DNA of 54,962 nt from an uncultured Lachnospiraceae bacterium (GCA_934351925.1 CAKRJT010000019.1:1-54962), one strand, 5' to 3'. Numbered from the stretch's first letter, positions 44,883-54,117 are shown. The notes: generated by a model not told the origin, from the letters alone. Translations and numbers: made by a program.

Positions 44883-44910
44883 AAAGGCATCACGCTGACG
44901 TGATGCCTTT
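44883..44910 (-). terminator. hairpin after tRNA-Gln
   Basis: AAAGGCATCACG and its exact complement (12 bp, four-base loop) lie 2 bases past the tRNA-Gln 3' end. The T-run after it is short, so it could also be a processing stem. Confidence 0.7.
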
Positions 44911-44912
44911 GA

Positions 44913-44984
44913 CTGGGCTACCAGGGCTCGAACCTGGAAATGCTGGAGTCAGAGTCCAGTGCCTTACCATTTGGCTATAGCCCA
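44913..44984 (-). tRNA. tRNA-Gln(CTG)
   Basis: TGGGCTATAGCCAAATGGTA start typical of tRNA-Gln, anticodon loop CTCTGAC giving CUG, T loop GGTTCGAGCCC and acceptor TAGCCCA. 72 bases. Confidence 0.93.
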
Positions 44985-45077
44985 ATGTGTACTCTGTTGA
45001 ACACTATGCCCGATCGGACATTCACTCTCAGGCAGTCGTCTTTCAAATGATTTGTGTTCTCCGCTACAACGATATTG

Positions 45078-45106
45078 ATTATATATCATGTCTCTAAAAA
45101 TTGCAA
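45078..45106 (-). promoter_or_regulatory. tRNA-Gln promoter
   Basis: TTGCAA (45101-45106), 17-bp spacer, TATAAT (45078-45083). A long A/T tract (45107-45160) lies upstream like an UP element. Confidence 0.75.
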
Positions 45107-45194
45107 GTACTTTTTTGAAATTTTTTAATTTTTTTTAAAGAATATTTTTTGTATATTATTTGACAATTTCAGACAATATCATTTTATACGGTTA

Positions 45195-45923
45195 TCATGC
45201 ATCTATGAGCTGTCGCGTATATGCATTCCCGGGGTTTTCAAACAGCCCGAGAGTCTCACCGATCTCGACAACTCTGCCATCCTTCATCACCATAATTCTG
45301 TCGCAGAGTTGATACACCACGTCAATATCATGGGATATGAAAATGTAGGTAAGTCCTAATTCTTTTTTCAGCTCCATTAGCAGCTCCATGATCTGCGCCT
45401 GAATGGTAACATCAAGAGCCGACAAAGGTTCATCTGCTATGACAAGCTTCGGCCTTGCGCTAAGTGCTGTCGCGATGCTGACACGCTGACGCTGTCCACC
45501 GCTCAGCTGTGACGGATATCTTCCATAATATGACCCATCAAGCCCGACTCTGCCAAGCATATCGTAAACAGAAGCTTTTACCTCAGCCTTGTCCTTCATT
45601 CCCGAGAGCAGCAGGGGCTCGCTGAGTATCCTTCCGATAGTCCACGCCGGATTGAGCGATGAATACGGATCCTGAAAAATCATCTGAGGCTTCACGGAAT
45701 TATGCACAACGCTCCCGTCATACATCGGGTTCATGCCCAGAATCGTCTTTGACAGCGTCGATTTGCCGCAGCCGGACTCGCCTACTATCCCGAAAATCTC
45801 ACCCTCATTTACATCAAAGCTCACGTCAAAAAGCACCTGTTTTCTCGTCGGGCGGGCAAAGATAGATTTCGACTTTGCCTTGTAATACACATTAAGATTG
45901 TTTACCTCAAGAATTTTTCCCAT
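45195..45923 (-). CDS. peptide/nickel-type ABC importer ATPase (DppF-like)
   Basis: A 242-residue ATPase with GESGCGKSTLSKTILGM, LSGGQRQRVSIATALS and VIADEPLSALDVT. It is shorter than typical DppF, lacking the C-terminal oligopeptide domain. ATG 45923 has GGAG six bases upstream. It is the last gene of the importer operon, 12 bases after its partner ATPase. Confidence 0.88.
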   Translation of the reverse strand: MGKILEVNNLNVYYKAKSKSIFARPTRKQVLFDVSFDVNEGEIFGIVGESGCGKSTLSKTILGMNPMYDGSVVHNSVKPQMIFQDPYSSLNPAWTIGRILSEPLLLSGMKDKAEVKASVYDMLGRVGLDGSYYGRYPSQLSGGQRQRVSIATALSARPKLVIADEPLSALDVTIQAQIMELLMELKKELGLTYIFISHDIDVVYQLCDRIMVMKDGRVVEIGETLGLFENPGNAYTRQLIDA

Positions 45924-45935
45924 ATTTATCTCCAT

Positions 45936-46733
45936 TTACACAGACGTCTTAGCCAGCCGCCTGTGCCTGTCAGGTATGGCAGCTATAAGTCTTTTGGTGT
46001 AGTCCTCCTTCGGAGCCGCAAATATATCCTCGACCGTCCCTCGCTCAACAACCCTGCCGCGACACATCACTGCGACCTTGTCCGCAAAATTCTTAAGAAG
46101 CTTCAAGTCATGCGTGATGAACACAACCCCCATGTCGTGCTCCTTTTTCAGGGTTCCGATAAGCTCAAGTATTCCCTTCTGCGTTGTCACATCGAGTGCC
46201 GTTGTAGGCTCATCGCACAGAAGATATCCAGGTCTGCATATGGTTCCCATCGCTATCATAACCCTCTGCCTCATTCCGCCGGAGAGCTCATGCGGGTAGC
46301 TTGCGTATACCCTTTCAGGCTCGGGAAGCTTTACGTCGGCGAGGGCATCAAGCACCCTTCTCTTAATTTCCTGCTTCGTCAGCTTTTTATCACAGTGAAG
46401 CTTAACAGCCTCCCCAAGCTGTTTTCCTATACGCATTGTCGGGTTGAGGCTGGTCATCGGCTCCTGAAATATCATCGCCATATCCCTGCCCCTTATGTCT
46501 GACATCATGCGCTCATCCAATCCTATAAGCTCCCTGTCATCAAGCCTTATGCTGCCTCCGGTTATCCTTGCTGCCGGATTTAATAGTCCCATGACCGACA
46601 GCGCCGTCATCGTCTTGCCCGAGCCGGACTCACCGACTACACCTAAGACCTCGCCGCGCTCCACAGACAGCGACACGTCATCGAGCACACATCTGTCTCC
46701 AAAATATACTGTCAGCTTTTCTATTTCAAGCAT
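45936..46733 (-). CDS. peptide/nickel-type ABC importer ATPase (DppD-like)
   Basis: A 265-residue ATPase with GESGSGKTMTALSVMGLL, the Q-loop MIFQEPMTSLNP, LSGGMRQRVMIAMG and LLCDEPTTALDVT. ATG 46733 (GGAGGAG upstream) is preferred over 46751. Its length is nearer to NikD than to the DppD of about 330 residues, so nickel or another small ligand cannot be excluded. Confidence 0.88.
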   Translation of the reverse strand: MLEIEKLTVYFGDRCVLDDVSLSVERGEVLGVVGESGSGKTMTALSVMGLLNPAARITGGSIRLDDRELIGLDERMMSDIRGRDMAMIFQEPMTSLNPTMRIGKQLGEAVKLHCDKKLTKQEIKRRVLDALADVKLPEPERVYASYPHELSGGMRQRVMIAMGTICRPGYLLCDEPTTALDVTTQKGILELIGTLKKEHDMGVVFITHDLKLLKNFADKVAVMCRGRVVERGTVEDIFAAPKEDYTKRLIAAIPDRHRRLAKTSV

Positions 46734-46751
46734 GCCGCTCCTCCCTCGCAA

Positions 46752-47648
46752 TCAGTCATTTTCTCTCTCGGCCTTTATGCGTATTCCCTCGGCAAGAAGT
46801 GAGAAGCCGAGCACAAAGACAACAATCGTCATTCCCGGCATTATCGCATACCACGGCGCCGTGAACAGATAGCTCTGTGCATCCGAGAGCATACTTCCAA
46901 GGCTCGCGTCCGGCGGCTGTATTCCTATTCCAAGATAGCTAAGTCCTGCCTCTGCAAGCACGGCATTGTTAAACCCTATCGTGATTGTGACAAACAATGT
47001 CGAACGTATATTGGGGAATATATGCCTGAAAATAATTCTTATATTACCGGCTCCCATAAGCCTCGCGCTCTTCACAAAATCGCGCTCCTTGAGGCTTATA
47101 TATTCGCTTCTCACAATACGCGCAAAGCTGGGAATAAAAAGAATTCCAAGCGCCAGTATGACATTGTATTTTCCGGGTCCTATTATACTCACGATGATGA
47201 GCGCGACAAGAATACTTGGAAAGCCATTGAGCGCATCGTTAATTCTCATAACTATCTCATCGACTATTCCGCCGTAATACCCGGTTATTGCTCCCACTAT
47301 AGTTCCTATGCTTCCTCCGATTGCGACCGTTGAGACAGCCACCAGTCCCGTCATGCTTATCCCTTTCAGGACACGGCTGAATATATCCCTTCCGAAATTA
47401 TCAGTTCCCATAATATGAGAAAGGGACGGAGAAGAAAACTTCTCTGCCCCGCTCATCGCATTAGGGTCATAGGGTGTGCGTATAAGACCTGCGAACATCA
47501 AAACAACAAATGCGATTGTGATGACCGCACCGGATATAAAATATGCATTTGTCCTTTTTGAACCTTTTTTATTCGATTTGCTGTTCATTTTGTCACTAAT
47601 CTGTCCTTTTGATATGCTCTCTGATTTTATTTTTTTCATAAATCTCAC
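46752..47648 (-). CDS. peptide/nickel-type ABC importer permease (DppC-like)
   Basis: A 298-residue permease with an N-terminal helix (about 35-55) and the core of five more, including the ATPase-contact loop (EYISLKERDFVKSARLMGAG). A GTG start at 47648 gives a four-base GTGA overlap with the upstream gene's stop; ATG 47639 is the alternative. Confidence 0.88.
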   Translation of the reverse strand: MRFMKKIKSESISKGQISDKMNSKSNKKGSKRTNAYFISGAVITIAFVVLMFAGLIRTPYDPNAMSGAEKFSSPSLSHIMGTDNFGRDIFSRVLKGISMTGLVAVSTVAIGGSIGTIVGAITGYYGGIVDEIVMRINDALNGFPSILVALIIVSIIGPGKYNVILALGILFIPSFARIVRSEYISLKERDFVKSARLMGAGNIRIIFRHIFPNIRSTLFVTITIGFNNAVLAEAGLSYLGIGIQPPDASLGSMLSDAQSYLFTAPWYAIMPGMTIVVFVLGFSLLAEGIRIKAEREND

Positions 47649-48604
47649 TGTTCTTCCACCCTCGGGTCAATATATCTGTACAGAATATCCACAACAAAGT
47701 ACACAATAACCACAGCAGAGACAATGTACAGCATGAGTGCCTGCACAACAGGATAGTCCCTTGTCGATATGGACGACACAAGAAGCCTTCCTATCCCCGG
47801 CAGACCGAAAACCTGCTCCACCACGATGCTTCCCGCCGCAATCTCCGCGGCAATGATGCCTATGAAGGTCACAACAGGTATCATGGCATTCTTTAAGACA
47901 TGCACAAAAAGCACCCTTAATCTTCGCGCGCCCTTGCTGTACGCTGTTCTGACGTAGTCCGCCCTAAGCTGGGTTATGATGGAGCTGCGTAAGAACTTCG
48001 CAGTCATCGCAACCTTGGGAACTGCAACCGTTATCGCCGGAAAAAGCATATATCTTATGTATCCACAGAAATCTTCCCTGTAGCTTACATATCCGCCCGG
48101 AGTGAACCATCTCATAATCAGCCCGAACACATATATGATGATTATTCCGAGGAAAAAGGACGGCACGCTCATCGTAAACTGCGACAGCACATTGAGCACG
48201 CCGTCGAGGACACGGCTCTTCGTGCCGCCCCACAGTATTCCTATCGGAATTGAAAATATTATAATAAGAAGTAACGACAGCCCTGCCAGCGTGAGAGTGA
48301 CTGGAAGCTTGCCCGCTATAAGCCTGCTCACCGCCATCTGCTCGTTAAGGCTCTCCTGATATCGGTAGCTCTTTCCCAAATCTCCGGTGAGCACACCCGT
48401 AAGCCAGTTAAAATACCGCTCCGGCACAGGGTCATTGAGTCCAAGCTGCTCTCTGAGCGCCTCGACCTGCTCCTGCGTCGCCTCGGTTCCGAGAATGGAC
48501 AGCGCAGGGTCGCCCGGTATAACCTGAAAAATCAGAAACACCAGCACAGATATGAAAAACAGGGTCAGTATTAAGGTCAAAAACTTCTTAATAATATATT
48601 TCAT
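47645..48604 (-). CDS. peptide/nickel-type ABC importer permease (DppB-like)
   Basis: A 319-residue permease beginning MKYIIKKFLTLILTLFFIS, with PGDPALSILG near the N-terminus and the coupling-loop sequence DYVRTAYSKGARRLRVLFVH. Six membrane helices are expected. It follows the binding-protein gene by 9 bases. Confidence 0.9.
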   Translation of the reverse strand: MKYIIKKFLTLILTLFFISVLVFLIFQVIPGDPALSILGTEATQEQVEALREQLGLNDPVPERYFNWLTGVLTGDLGKSYRYQESLNEQMAVSRLIAGKLPVTLTLAGLSLLLIIIFSIPIGILWGGTKSRVLDGVLNVLSQFTMSVPSFFLGIIIIYVFGLIMRWFTPGGYVSYREDFCGYIRYMLFPAITVAVPKVAMTAKFLRSSIITQLRADYVRTAYSKGARRLRVLFVHVLKNAMIPVVTFIGIIAAEIAAGSIVVEQVFGLPGIGRLLVSSISTRDYPVVQALMLYIVSAVVIVYFVVDILYRYIDPRVEEQ

Positions 48605-48613
48605 GTTCTGTAT

Positions 48614-50152
48614 TTACTCCGTCCAGTAGACAGACTTCATATCCTGTACATAGATTGGATAGAATTTGTAGCCTGCCAGCTTTTTGTTCATCGCAATAAG
48701 CACCGGAGGCACAACGGTGTAGACCGATGCTGCATCATCGTGAAGCATTATCTGAAGCTGTCGGTAGCCTTCAGTAATCTCCGCGCTGTCAAGCGATGTG
48801 GAAATCTTCGTATATAAAGTGTCAAAATTCTCATTGCTGTAGCCGACAAAATTATTCTTGGCAGTCGACTGGTATCTCACGAGAAGATAGCTCGGTGTGA
48901 GTGAGCCGGCTATTCCACACACGGTACTCTCAAAGTTTCTTCCCTTGTAGACGTCGTCAAGCCAGGTTGACCAGTCAACCTTCTTGATTGTTGCCGTAAT
49001 TCCGGCTTCCTTTAACTGCTCTACAATTACCTGAGCCGTGTCAACATGCATCTGGTAGTTAGACGGAACGGTAATCTCCATCTTAAAGCCGTCAGGATAT
49101 CCCGCATCCGCAAGGAGCTCCTTCGCCTTTGCCACGTCATGCTCGTAGCCCGTGTCAACATAGCACTCGTAACCCGGAACCATACTCGTGCCTATAACAG
49201 TTCCGCGTCCGCCAAAAATAAAGTCGTTGATGGCATCCCTGTCAATAGCATAGGACAATGCCTGTCTCACGCGCACATCGTCAAAAGGCGCGACCGCGTT
49301 GTTGAGATAGAGTCCCTGAACAACATTAGAGCCGTTGCTTCCTATATTAAAGTTAGCTGCGAGCTCACCGGCCTGATCATCCGTGAGATAAGGATAGATG
49401 TCAATGCTGCCCGCCTGAAGCTCCATCATGGCCGACTCCGCGCTTGCAACAATCTTGAATGTAACCTTGTCAAGGTATGGGAGTCCGTCCTGCCAGTAAT
49501 ACTCGTTCCTCGAGAGCACAACGCCCTCCTGCGGAACGTATGAGTCCAACTTAAAAGGACCAGTTCCTATTATCCCGCCTGTTTCGCTTGAGGATGCCGG
49601 AATGATTTCTGCCGTAAGGTAGTAGATAATCTCCGAATTAGCCTCCGAGAGTACGATATTGATAGTTGACTGGTCCACAATTTCTACGCCTGAAACAATA
49701 GAAAGAGCTTTTACAAGTGGCGTCCCATCGAGAAGCCCCGAGCATCTTTCAATAGAATATTTTACATCTTCGGCAGTTACAGGTGTACCATCAGAGAACT
49801 TAATTCCATCCCTCAGCTTGAAGGTATAGGTAAGTCCGTCGTCAGATATGGTATAATCCTTTGCTACCGCAGGTGTCACGTTTCCATTCTCGTCCGAGAC
49901 AACAAGTCCCTCGAAAATGTTAAACAATACCTCTTTCGTTCCTGCCGCTGTTGCTAAATGTGGGTCAAGACTATCGATATCCTGCTGTATTCCTACAACA
50001 ACCTCGCCACCGGATACTGCTGTTCCGGTAGTCTCGGAAACACTATCCGAAGGATTCTCTCCCTTCTTGCCGCCCGCACAGCCTGTCAGTGCAGCAGAAA
50101 GTACCATTACTACCACACAGCCGAGACTAAGTCTCTTAAAAAAGTTCTTCAT
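48614..50152 (-). CDS. peptide/nickel-type ABC importer substrate-binding lipoprotein
   Basis: A 512-residue family-5 extracellular binding protein. The signal peptide ends in a lipobox LTGC (Cys25), so it is tethered to the membrane. SLDPHLATAAGTKEVLFNIFEGLV, FKLRDGIKFSDGTPVTAEDV and VRQALSYAIDRDAI are typical. Ligand is not predictable; peptides are most likely. It leads the five-gene operon. Confidence 0.92.
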   Translation of the reverse strand: MKNFFKRLSLGCVVVMVLSAALTGCAGGKKGENPSDSVSETTGTAVSGGEVVVGIQQDIDSLDPHLATAAGTKEVLFNIFEGLVVSDENGNVTPAVAKDYTISDDGLTYTFKLRDGIKFSDGTPVTAEDVKYSIERCSGLLDGTPLVKALSIVSGVEIVDQSTINIVLSEANSEIIYYLTAEIIPASSSETGGIIGTGPFKLDSYVPQEGVVLSRNEYYWQDGLPYLDKVTFKIVASAESAMMELQAGSIDIYPYLTDDQAGELAANFNIGSNGSNVVQGLYLNNAVAPFDDVRVRQALSYAIDRDAINDFIFGGRGTVIGTSMVPGYECYVDTGYEHDVAKAKELLADAGYPDGFKMEITVPSNYQMHVDTAQVIVEQLKEAGITATIKKVDWSTWLDDVYKGRNFESTVCGIAGSLTPSYLLVRYQSTAKNNFVGYSNENFDTLYTKISTSLDSAEITEGYRQLQIMLHDDAASVYTVVPPVLIAMNKKLAGYKFYPIYVQDMKSVYWTE

Positions 50153-50194
50153 GTGATATTCTCCTTCTGAATAATATTATTTTATTGTTTTTTC

Positions 50195-50223
50195 ATTGTA
50201 TACAATATACTGCTTTTATGCAA
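50195..50223 (-). promoter_or_regulatory. promoter of the peptide importer operon
   Basis: TTGCAT (50218-50223), 17-bp spacer, TACAAT (50195-50200), about 43 bases before the ATG of the binding protein. Confidence 0.6.
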
Positions 50224-50343
50224 TAGTTTTTAATGTTTTTTTAATTATACATTTAAGCTGATATGTGCTATACTGCTAAAAGACTGCTATATTATTTGCC
50301 CTGCAAAACTTACATATAGCCGCAGAAAGAGAGGACACGCCCC

Positions 50344-50907
50344 ATGGCAGACAAATATTTACATCCTGACAGGGAGCTCGCGATAAAATATGTCATCGCC
50401 GCTTTCCTGCTCTATATTCTCGATTATCTTATCCCGATTCTCGGTTTTATATCCATCGCACTGCTTTTTCTTGGAATAAAGCCATTTATGCATGACGAGA
50501 ACAACCATTTCAAACTCGCCTACAAGTCGTTAAAGAAGCTGACCGCTGCGTATGTCATAATGAAGCTTGCAATGTTCGTGCCGGAAACCGGACTTTTCAC
50601 CACGTCCACCTCGACAATCGTAAGACTCATCGCTATGGGTATTGCGACAATCTACTTCATCTACGTCACACACTATTTTACCGAGGGAGTTCTTCTCGAC
50701 GCGAAGAAAGCGAAGATTAATTTTGTGAAGCTCGGTCTTAACACGCCATGGATTTTCATGGGCGTTCTGGTAATGCTTCACTTTATATGCGTCGTAACCT
50801 TCAGACAGCCTATCCCGAGCATAACCGTGGTGCTTACCTTCATGTTCTGTATATATTACAGCATCAAGCTCTACCAGGCTTTTCCTAAGGTTTATAAGAA
50901 AATCTAA
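50344..50907 (+). CDS. integral membrane protein of unknown function
   Basis: A 187-residue protein with about five hydrophobic segments (roughly 14-50 as two, 67-80, 90-110, 133-150 and 158-175). I do not recognise a family. It is divergent from the peptide importer and convergent with amt, sharing a terminator with the latter. A possible promoter TATACA...TATACT lies at 50246-50274. The start has AGAGAGGA about 10 bases upstream. Confidence 0.75.
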   Translation: MADKYLHPDRELAIKYVIAAFLLYILDYLIPILGFISIALLFLGIKPFMHDENNHFKLAYKSLKKLTAAYVIMKLAMFVPETGLFTTSTSTIVRLIAMGIATIYFIYVTHYFTEGVLLDAKKAKINFVKLGLNTPWIFMGVLVMLHFICVVTFRQPIPSITVVLTFMFCIYYSIKLYQAFPKVYKKI

Positions 50908-50973
50908 TGTACCAGGCTAATTATGACTTATTGATGGCAATACTGCAGGCAATGCCTACAGTATGCAGTGATA

Positions 50974-51013
50974 AAAAAATGAGACCGCAGCTTCCGCCAC
51001 GGTCTCATTTTTT
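50974..51013. terminator. bidirectional terminator between 50344 gene and amt
   Basis: AAAAAATGAGACCG pairs with CGGTCTCATTTTTT (14 bp). A second small hairpin (TACTG-AGGC...GCCT-CAGTA) lies at 50941-50963. Confidence 0.94.
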
Positions 51014-51073
51014 ATCACTTATCTTTTAAAGGAGGTAATATATTGTCAAACCGTATAAACGGTTTATAAAGCT

Positions 51074-52852
51074 TTACTCAACGTCCTGCAATGCTGCAAA
51101 ACCCTCTTCGCCTGTACGAACCTTTACAACCTGATCGACATTGTATACGAAAATCTTACCGTCTCCGATATGACCTGTGTAAAGCGCCTTCTTGGTTGTC
51201 TCAATAACCGAAGCAACCGGAATCTTGCTCACAACGACCTCAATCTTCACCTTAGGAAGGAGTGTCGCATCGATCTCAGCACCACGGTACATCTCGCCGG
51301 CGCCCTTCTGGATACCACAGCCCATAACCTGCGTCATCGTCATACCGGTAACACCGAGGTCATTGAGCGCTTTCTTAAGCTTCTCGAAGCTTGCAAGCTT
51401 GGTAATAATGGATACCTTGTAAATTCCCGTATCCGGTATTGCCGCAGACGGAGCCACAACCTTGACCGCAGCCGCCTTCTGTGTGTCGGAAGCCTTGTCG
51501 TAATCGCTGACACCGAGGTCTGTATTCTCGTTTGCCTCCATCGTCATGGTGTTGGAGATATCCATAAGACTGAAGCCTGCATACGCCGATGGGAGACCAT
51601 GCTCTGTTGCATCGAGTCCGAGGATTTCCTCCTCCTCAGTAACACGAAGTCCGATGGTTGACTTAATAATAAGGAAGGTAATCGTAAGTGTCACACCTGC
51701 AAATACCAGAATTGCAACCATGCCGAGCAACTGAAGTCCAAGCTGTCCGAAGCCGCCGCCGTAGAAAAGACCCTTTCCGGCAATCTGGTTAGCTCCGAAG
51801 TTCACACCATCGCCAAAGCCTCTTGCAAATGCCGGAGCAGTATCAGTTGCAAAGAGTCCGACTGCTATAGTTCCCCAGATACCGTTTAAAAAGTGAACTG
51901 CCACGGCTCCTACCGGGTCATCAATATGTAACTTGTAATCGAGAAGCCATACACCGAACACCACGAGCACACCTGACACGGCTCCGATTACGATCGCTCC
52001 GAGTGCGTCCGTTACATCACACCCCGCCGTGATGGCAACAAGACCTGCAAGTGAAGCGTTAAGACACATTGAGACATCAGGTTTACCATACTTAACCCAT
52101 GTAAAAATCATACATACAACAGTCGCAATCGCCGGAGCAATAGTCGTTGTCACGAAGATTGAGCCAAGCTCTGCAACCGATGTGGCTGCGGCACCGTTAA
52201 AGCCGTACCAGCCGAGCCAGAGAATGAACACACCGAGTGCACCGATTGGAAGATTATGTCCCGGGAAGGCGTTGACCTTGACTATCTCGCCCTTCTCATT
52301 CCTGGTAAACTTGCCGATACGAGGTCCGAGAATTTTTGCACCGATTATTGCAGCAGTACCACCTACCATGTGAATACAGGTTGAACCTGCGAAATCGTGG
52401 AAGCCCATCTGTGAGAGCCAGCCGCCGCCCCATACCCAATGTGCTTCAATAGGATAGATGAGAGCTGAGATAACTGCCGAGTAAATGCAGTATGAGAGGA
52501 ACTTCGTTCTCTCTGCCATCGCACCTGATACGATGGTTGCTGTCGTAGCACAGAACACAAGGTTGAACACAAAGTTGGACCAGTCAAAATTCTCATACGA
52601 AGTGAAAATATCAAAGCCCGGCTTTCCGATGAGACCAACCAGATCCTCACCCAGGAGAAGGCTGAATCCAATGATAATAAATACAACTGTTCCTATACAG
52701 AAATCCATAAGGTTCTTCATAAGAATGTTTCCCGCATTCTTTGCTCTGGTGAAACCTGTCTCAACCATCGCAAAACCTGCCTGCATCCAGAATACCAGTG
52801 CAGCGCCGATAAGGAACCACACTCCATATAATTCGCTCAATACTTCTTCCAT
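51074..52852 (-). CDS. amt: ammonium transporter fused to a P-II signalling domain
   Basis: A 592-residue fusion. Residues 1 to about 410 form an Amt channel with eleven expected helices (WFLIGAALVFWMQAGFAMVE, VHMVGGTAAIIGA, HFLNGIWGTIAVGLF). After a linker, residues about 476-592 form a P-II (GlnK/GlnB) domain: KLKKALNDLGVTGMTMTQVM, the T-loop QKGAGEMYRGAE and GHIGDGKIFVY. The usual uridylylated Tyr51 is Ile, so control is likely by nucleotide and 2-oxoglutarate binding only. The fusion would let the sensor gate its own channel. Start ATG 52852 has GGAGG; the longer frame upstream runs through the leader hairpin. It is monocistronic. Confidence 0.95.
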   Translation of the reverse strand: MEEVLSELYGVWFLIGAALVFWMQAGFAMVETGFTRAKNAGNILMKNLMDFCIGTVVFIIIGFSLLLGEDLVGLIGKPGFDIFTSYENFDWSNFVFNLVFCATTATIVSGAMAERTKFLSYCIYSAVISALIYPIEAHWVWGGGWLSQMGFHDFAGSTCIHMVGGTAAIIGAKILGPRIGKFTRNEKGEIVKVNAFPGHNLPIGALGVFILWLGWYGFNGAAATSVAELGSIFVTTTIAPAIATVVCMIFTWVKYGKPDVSMCLNASLAGLVAITAGCDVTDALGAIVIGAVSGVLVVFGVWLLDYKLHIDDPVGAVAVHFLNGIWGTIAVGLFATDTAPAFARGFGDGVNFGANQIAGKGLFYGGGFGQLGLQLLGMVAILVFAGVTLTITFLIIKSTIGLRVTEEEEILGLDATEHGLPSAYAGFSLMDISNTMTMEANENTDLGVSDYDKASDTQKAAAVKVVAPSAAIPDTGIYKVSIITKLASFEKLKKALNDLGVTGMTMTQVMGCGIQKGAGEMYRGAEIDATLLPKVKIEVVVSKIPVASVIETTKKALYTGHIGDGKIFVYNVDQVVKVRTGEEGFAALQDVE

Positions 52853-52913
52853 AATTCTTCCTCCATTTCCGCAAATCTTTTTCCGCCTGCAGTAACCGGT
52901 GTAATCTGCAACG

Positions 52914-52949
52914 AAAAAAGGCACCTCGGGTTCTACCCAAAGCGCCTTT
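52914..52949 (-). terminator. terminator-like hairpin in the amt leader (possible attenuator)
   Basis: On the minus strand AAAGGCGC pairs with GTGCCTTT (one wobble) with inner GGGT/ACCC, followed by six T residues. It begins about 9 bases after the predicted start of the amt transcript and 65 bases before the coding start, so most transcripts could stop early unless it is prevented from forming. Confidence 0.65.
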
Positions 52950-52963
52950 GCTTGATGTGATGG

Positions 52964-52992
52964 AGTATAGCATCTAAGCATTTTATTGTCAA
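52964..52992 (-). promoter_or_regulatory. amt promoter
   Basis: Perfect TTGACA (52987-52992), 17-bp spacer, TATACT (52964-52969). Confidence 0.8.
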
Positions 52993-53021
52993 CATAAAAA
53001 TTTATAATTTTTTATTCTTTT

Positions 53022-53885
53022 TTAATTATCAACGGTCGTACCGCCATCTGCAGCATTGTTATCATCGACCTGTTCTGCTGTTTCCGTCTCGCCGGCATTG
53101 CTTTCACCAGATTGTGTTCTGTTGTCTGCAGCATCAGCTTCCGGCATTACAATTCTATTGCCTTCTGCTCCATCTTCCAAGGAAACAGTACCATCATCCG
53201 TCGTCTCCGGTGCCTTACCATTCTCATTTACATCGGCACCGAGGTAGTAGTCGTCCTCGTAGCGCTCGTCCTTAGGCATATAGCGGTCGAGAATCTTGTG
53301 GAAGAATATCGAGCTGATGTACACCCATGCGCCCACTATGAAGAATATCGATACAGGGAACATAGCCCAGCCGATGAGAACCATTATCGCAAGTATGAAC
53401 AGAAGCGGAACCGTCTGCGGAAGGTGGCGCACCGACATAAATGCGGCATTTCTTATTATGTGAAGGGTTGTGTTGTCAAATCTTGAAAGCAGCGGGAACG
53501 AGTATATGAATGTGACTATCGCAAGCACAGCCATGCCGACAACTATGAAGAACAGCAGCCTCCAGCCGAAGGCTCCACCGCCAAATGCCTTGCCATACAG
53601 GAACTTGATGTCAACATACAGTATAATTCCTATTATCGCAAAGAAAACCTCAAGCAGAAAGCCCTGCACAAAATTCGTCTTGAACGACTTCCAGTAGCTC
53701 TTAATGAGGTACCCCTCCTCATTTCCAACAGCCTTCGTGCAATAATAATACAGAGCTGTGTAAGATGCCCCCATGGTGACAATCGGAATTGACGTAATCA
53801 AAAAAAAGAAATTAAGTATAAGCGCATCCGCCACCCTGCTCATAAAGCGGAAAAAAGCGTTATCCGCATCAAAAATCCTGCTCAT
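53022..53885 (-). CDS. DUF624 (YesL-like) membrane protein
   Basis: A 287-residue protein with about five membrane helices (from residue 20 to 205) and the DUF624 start FRFMSRVADALILNFFFLITSIPIVTMGAS in segments. The last 75 residues are an acidic, low-complexity tail (E/D/N/T-rich) with no recognisable domain. YesL-type proteins are often near carbohydrate genes; none is near here. It has its own promoter and runs towards amt. Confidence 0.85.
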   Translation of the reverse strand: MSRIFDADNAFFRFMSRVADALILNFFFLITSIPIVTMGASYTALYYYCTKAVGNEEGYLIKSYWKSFKTNFVQGFLLEVFFAIIGIILYVDIKFLYGKAFGGGAFGWRLLFFIVVGMAVLAIVTFIYSFPLLSRFDNTTLHIIRNAAFMSVRHLPQTVPLLFILAIMVLIGWAMFPVSIFFIVGAWVYISSIFFHKILDRYMPKDERYEDDYYLGADVNENGKAPETTDDGTVSLEDGAEGNRIVMPEADAADNRTQSGESNAGETETAEQVDDNNAADGGTTVDN

Positions 53886-53932
53886 GTTCTACCTCACTTT
53901 GTAATTAAATCCGACAAAAAAGTCTAAATAGT

Positions 53933-53961
53933 ATTATACTGTATGACTATGTAAAAAGCAA
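53933..53961 (-). promoter_or_regulatory. promoter of the DUF624 gene
   Basis: TTGCTT (53956-53961), 17-bp spacer, TATAAT (53933-53938). Confidence 0.6.
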
Positions 53962-53992
53962 ATTAATCATTATAAAATTTTCATAAAAGCCC

Positions 53993-54020
53993 TTACAAAC
54001 CTTTGTGCATATGCTATAAT
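53993..54020 (+). promoter_or_regulatory. promoter of the 54118 gene
   Basis: TTACAA (53993-53998), 16-bp spacer, TATAAT (54015-54020). A small TTCAG/CTGAA stem lies in the leader at 54033-54051. Confidence 0.6.
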
Positions 54021-54117
54021 CTAAAAAGTCACTTCAGTTCGGCACCGCTGAACTATTACGAAAATGCCGGGTACGCATTTTTCGTTCATAATAGAAATTG
54101 GAAACGGAGATAAAGAT

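Noticed and set aside
52853..52981. 43-codon extension of the Amt-PII protein
   Set aside because: It crosses the amt -10 region and leader hairpin, and homologous Amt proteins begin near the chosen ATG.
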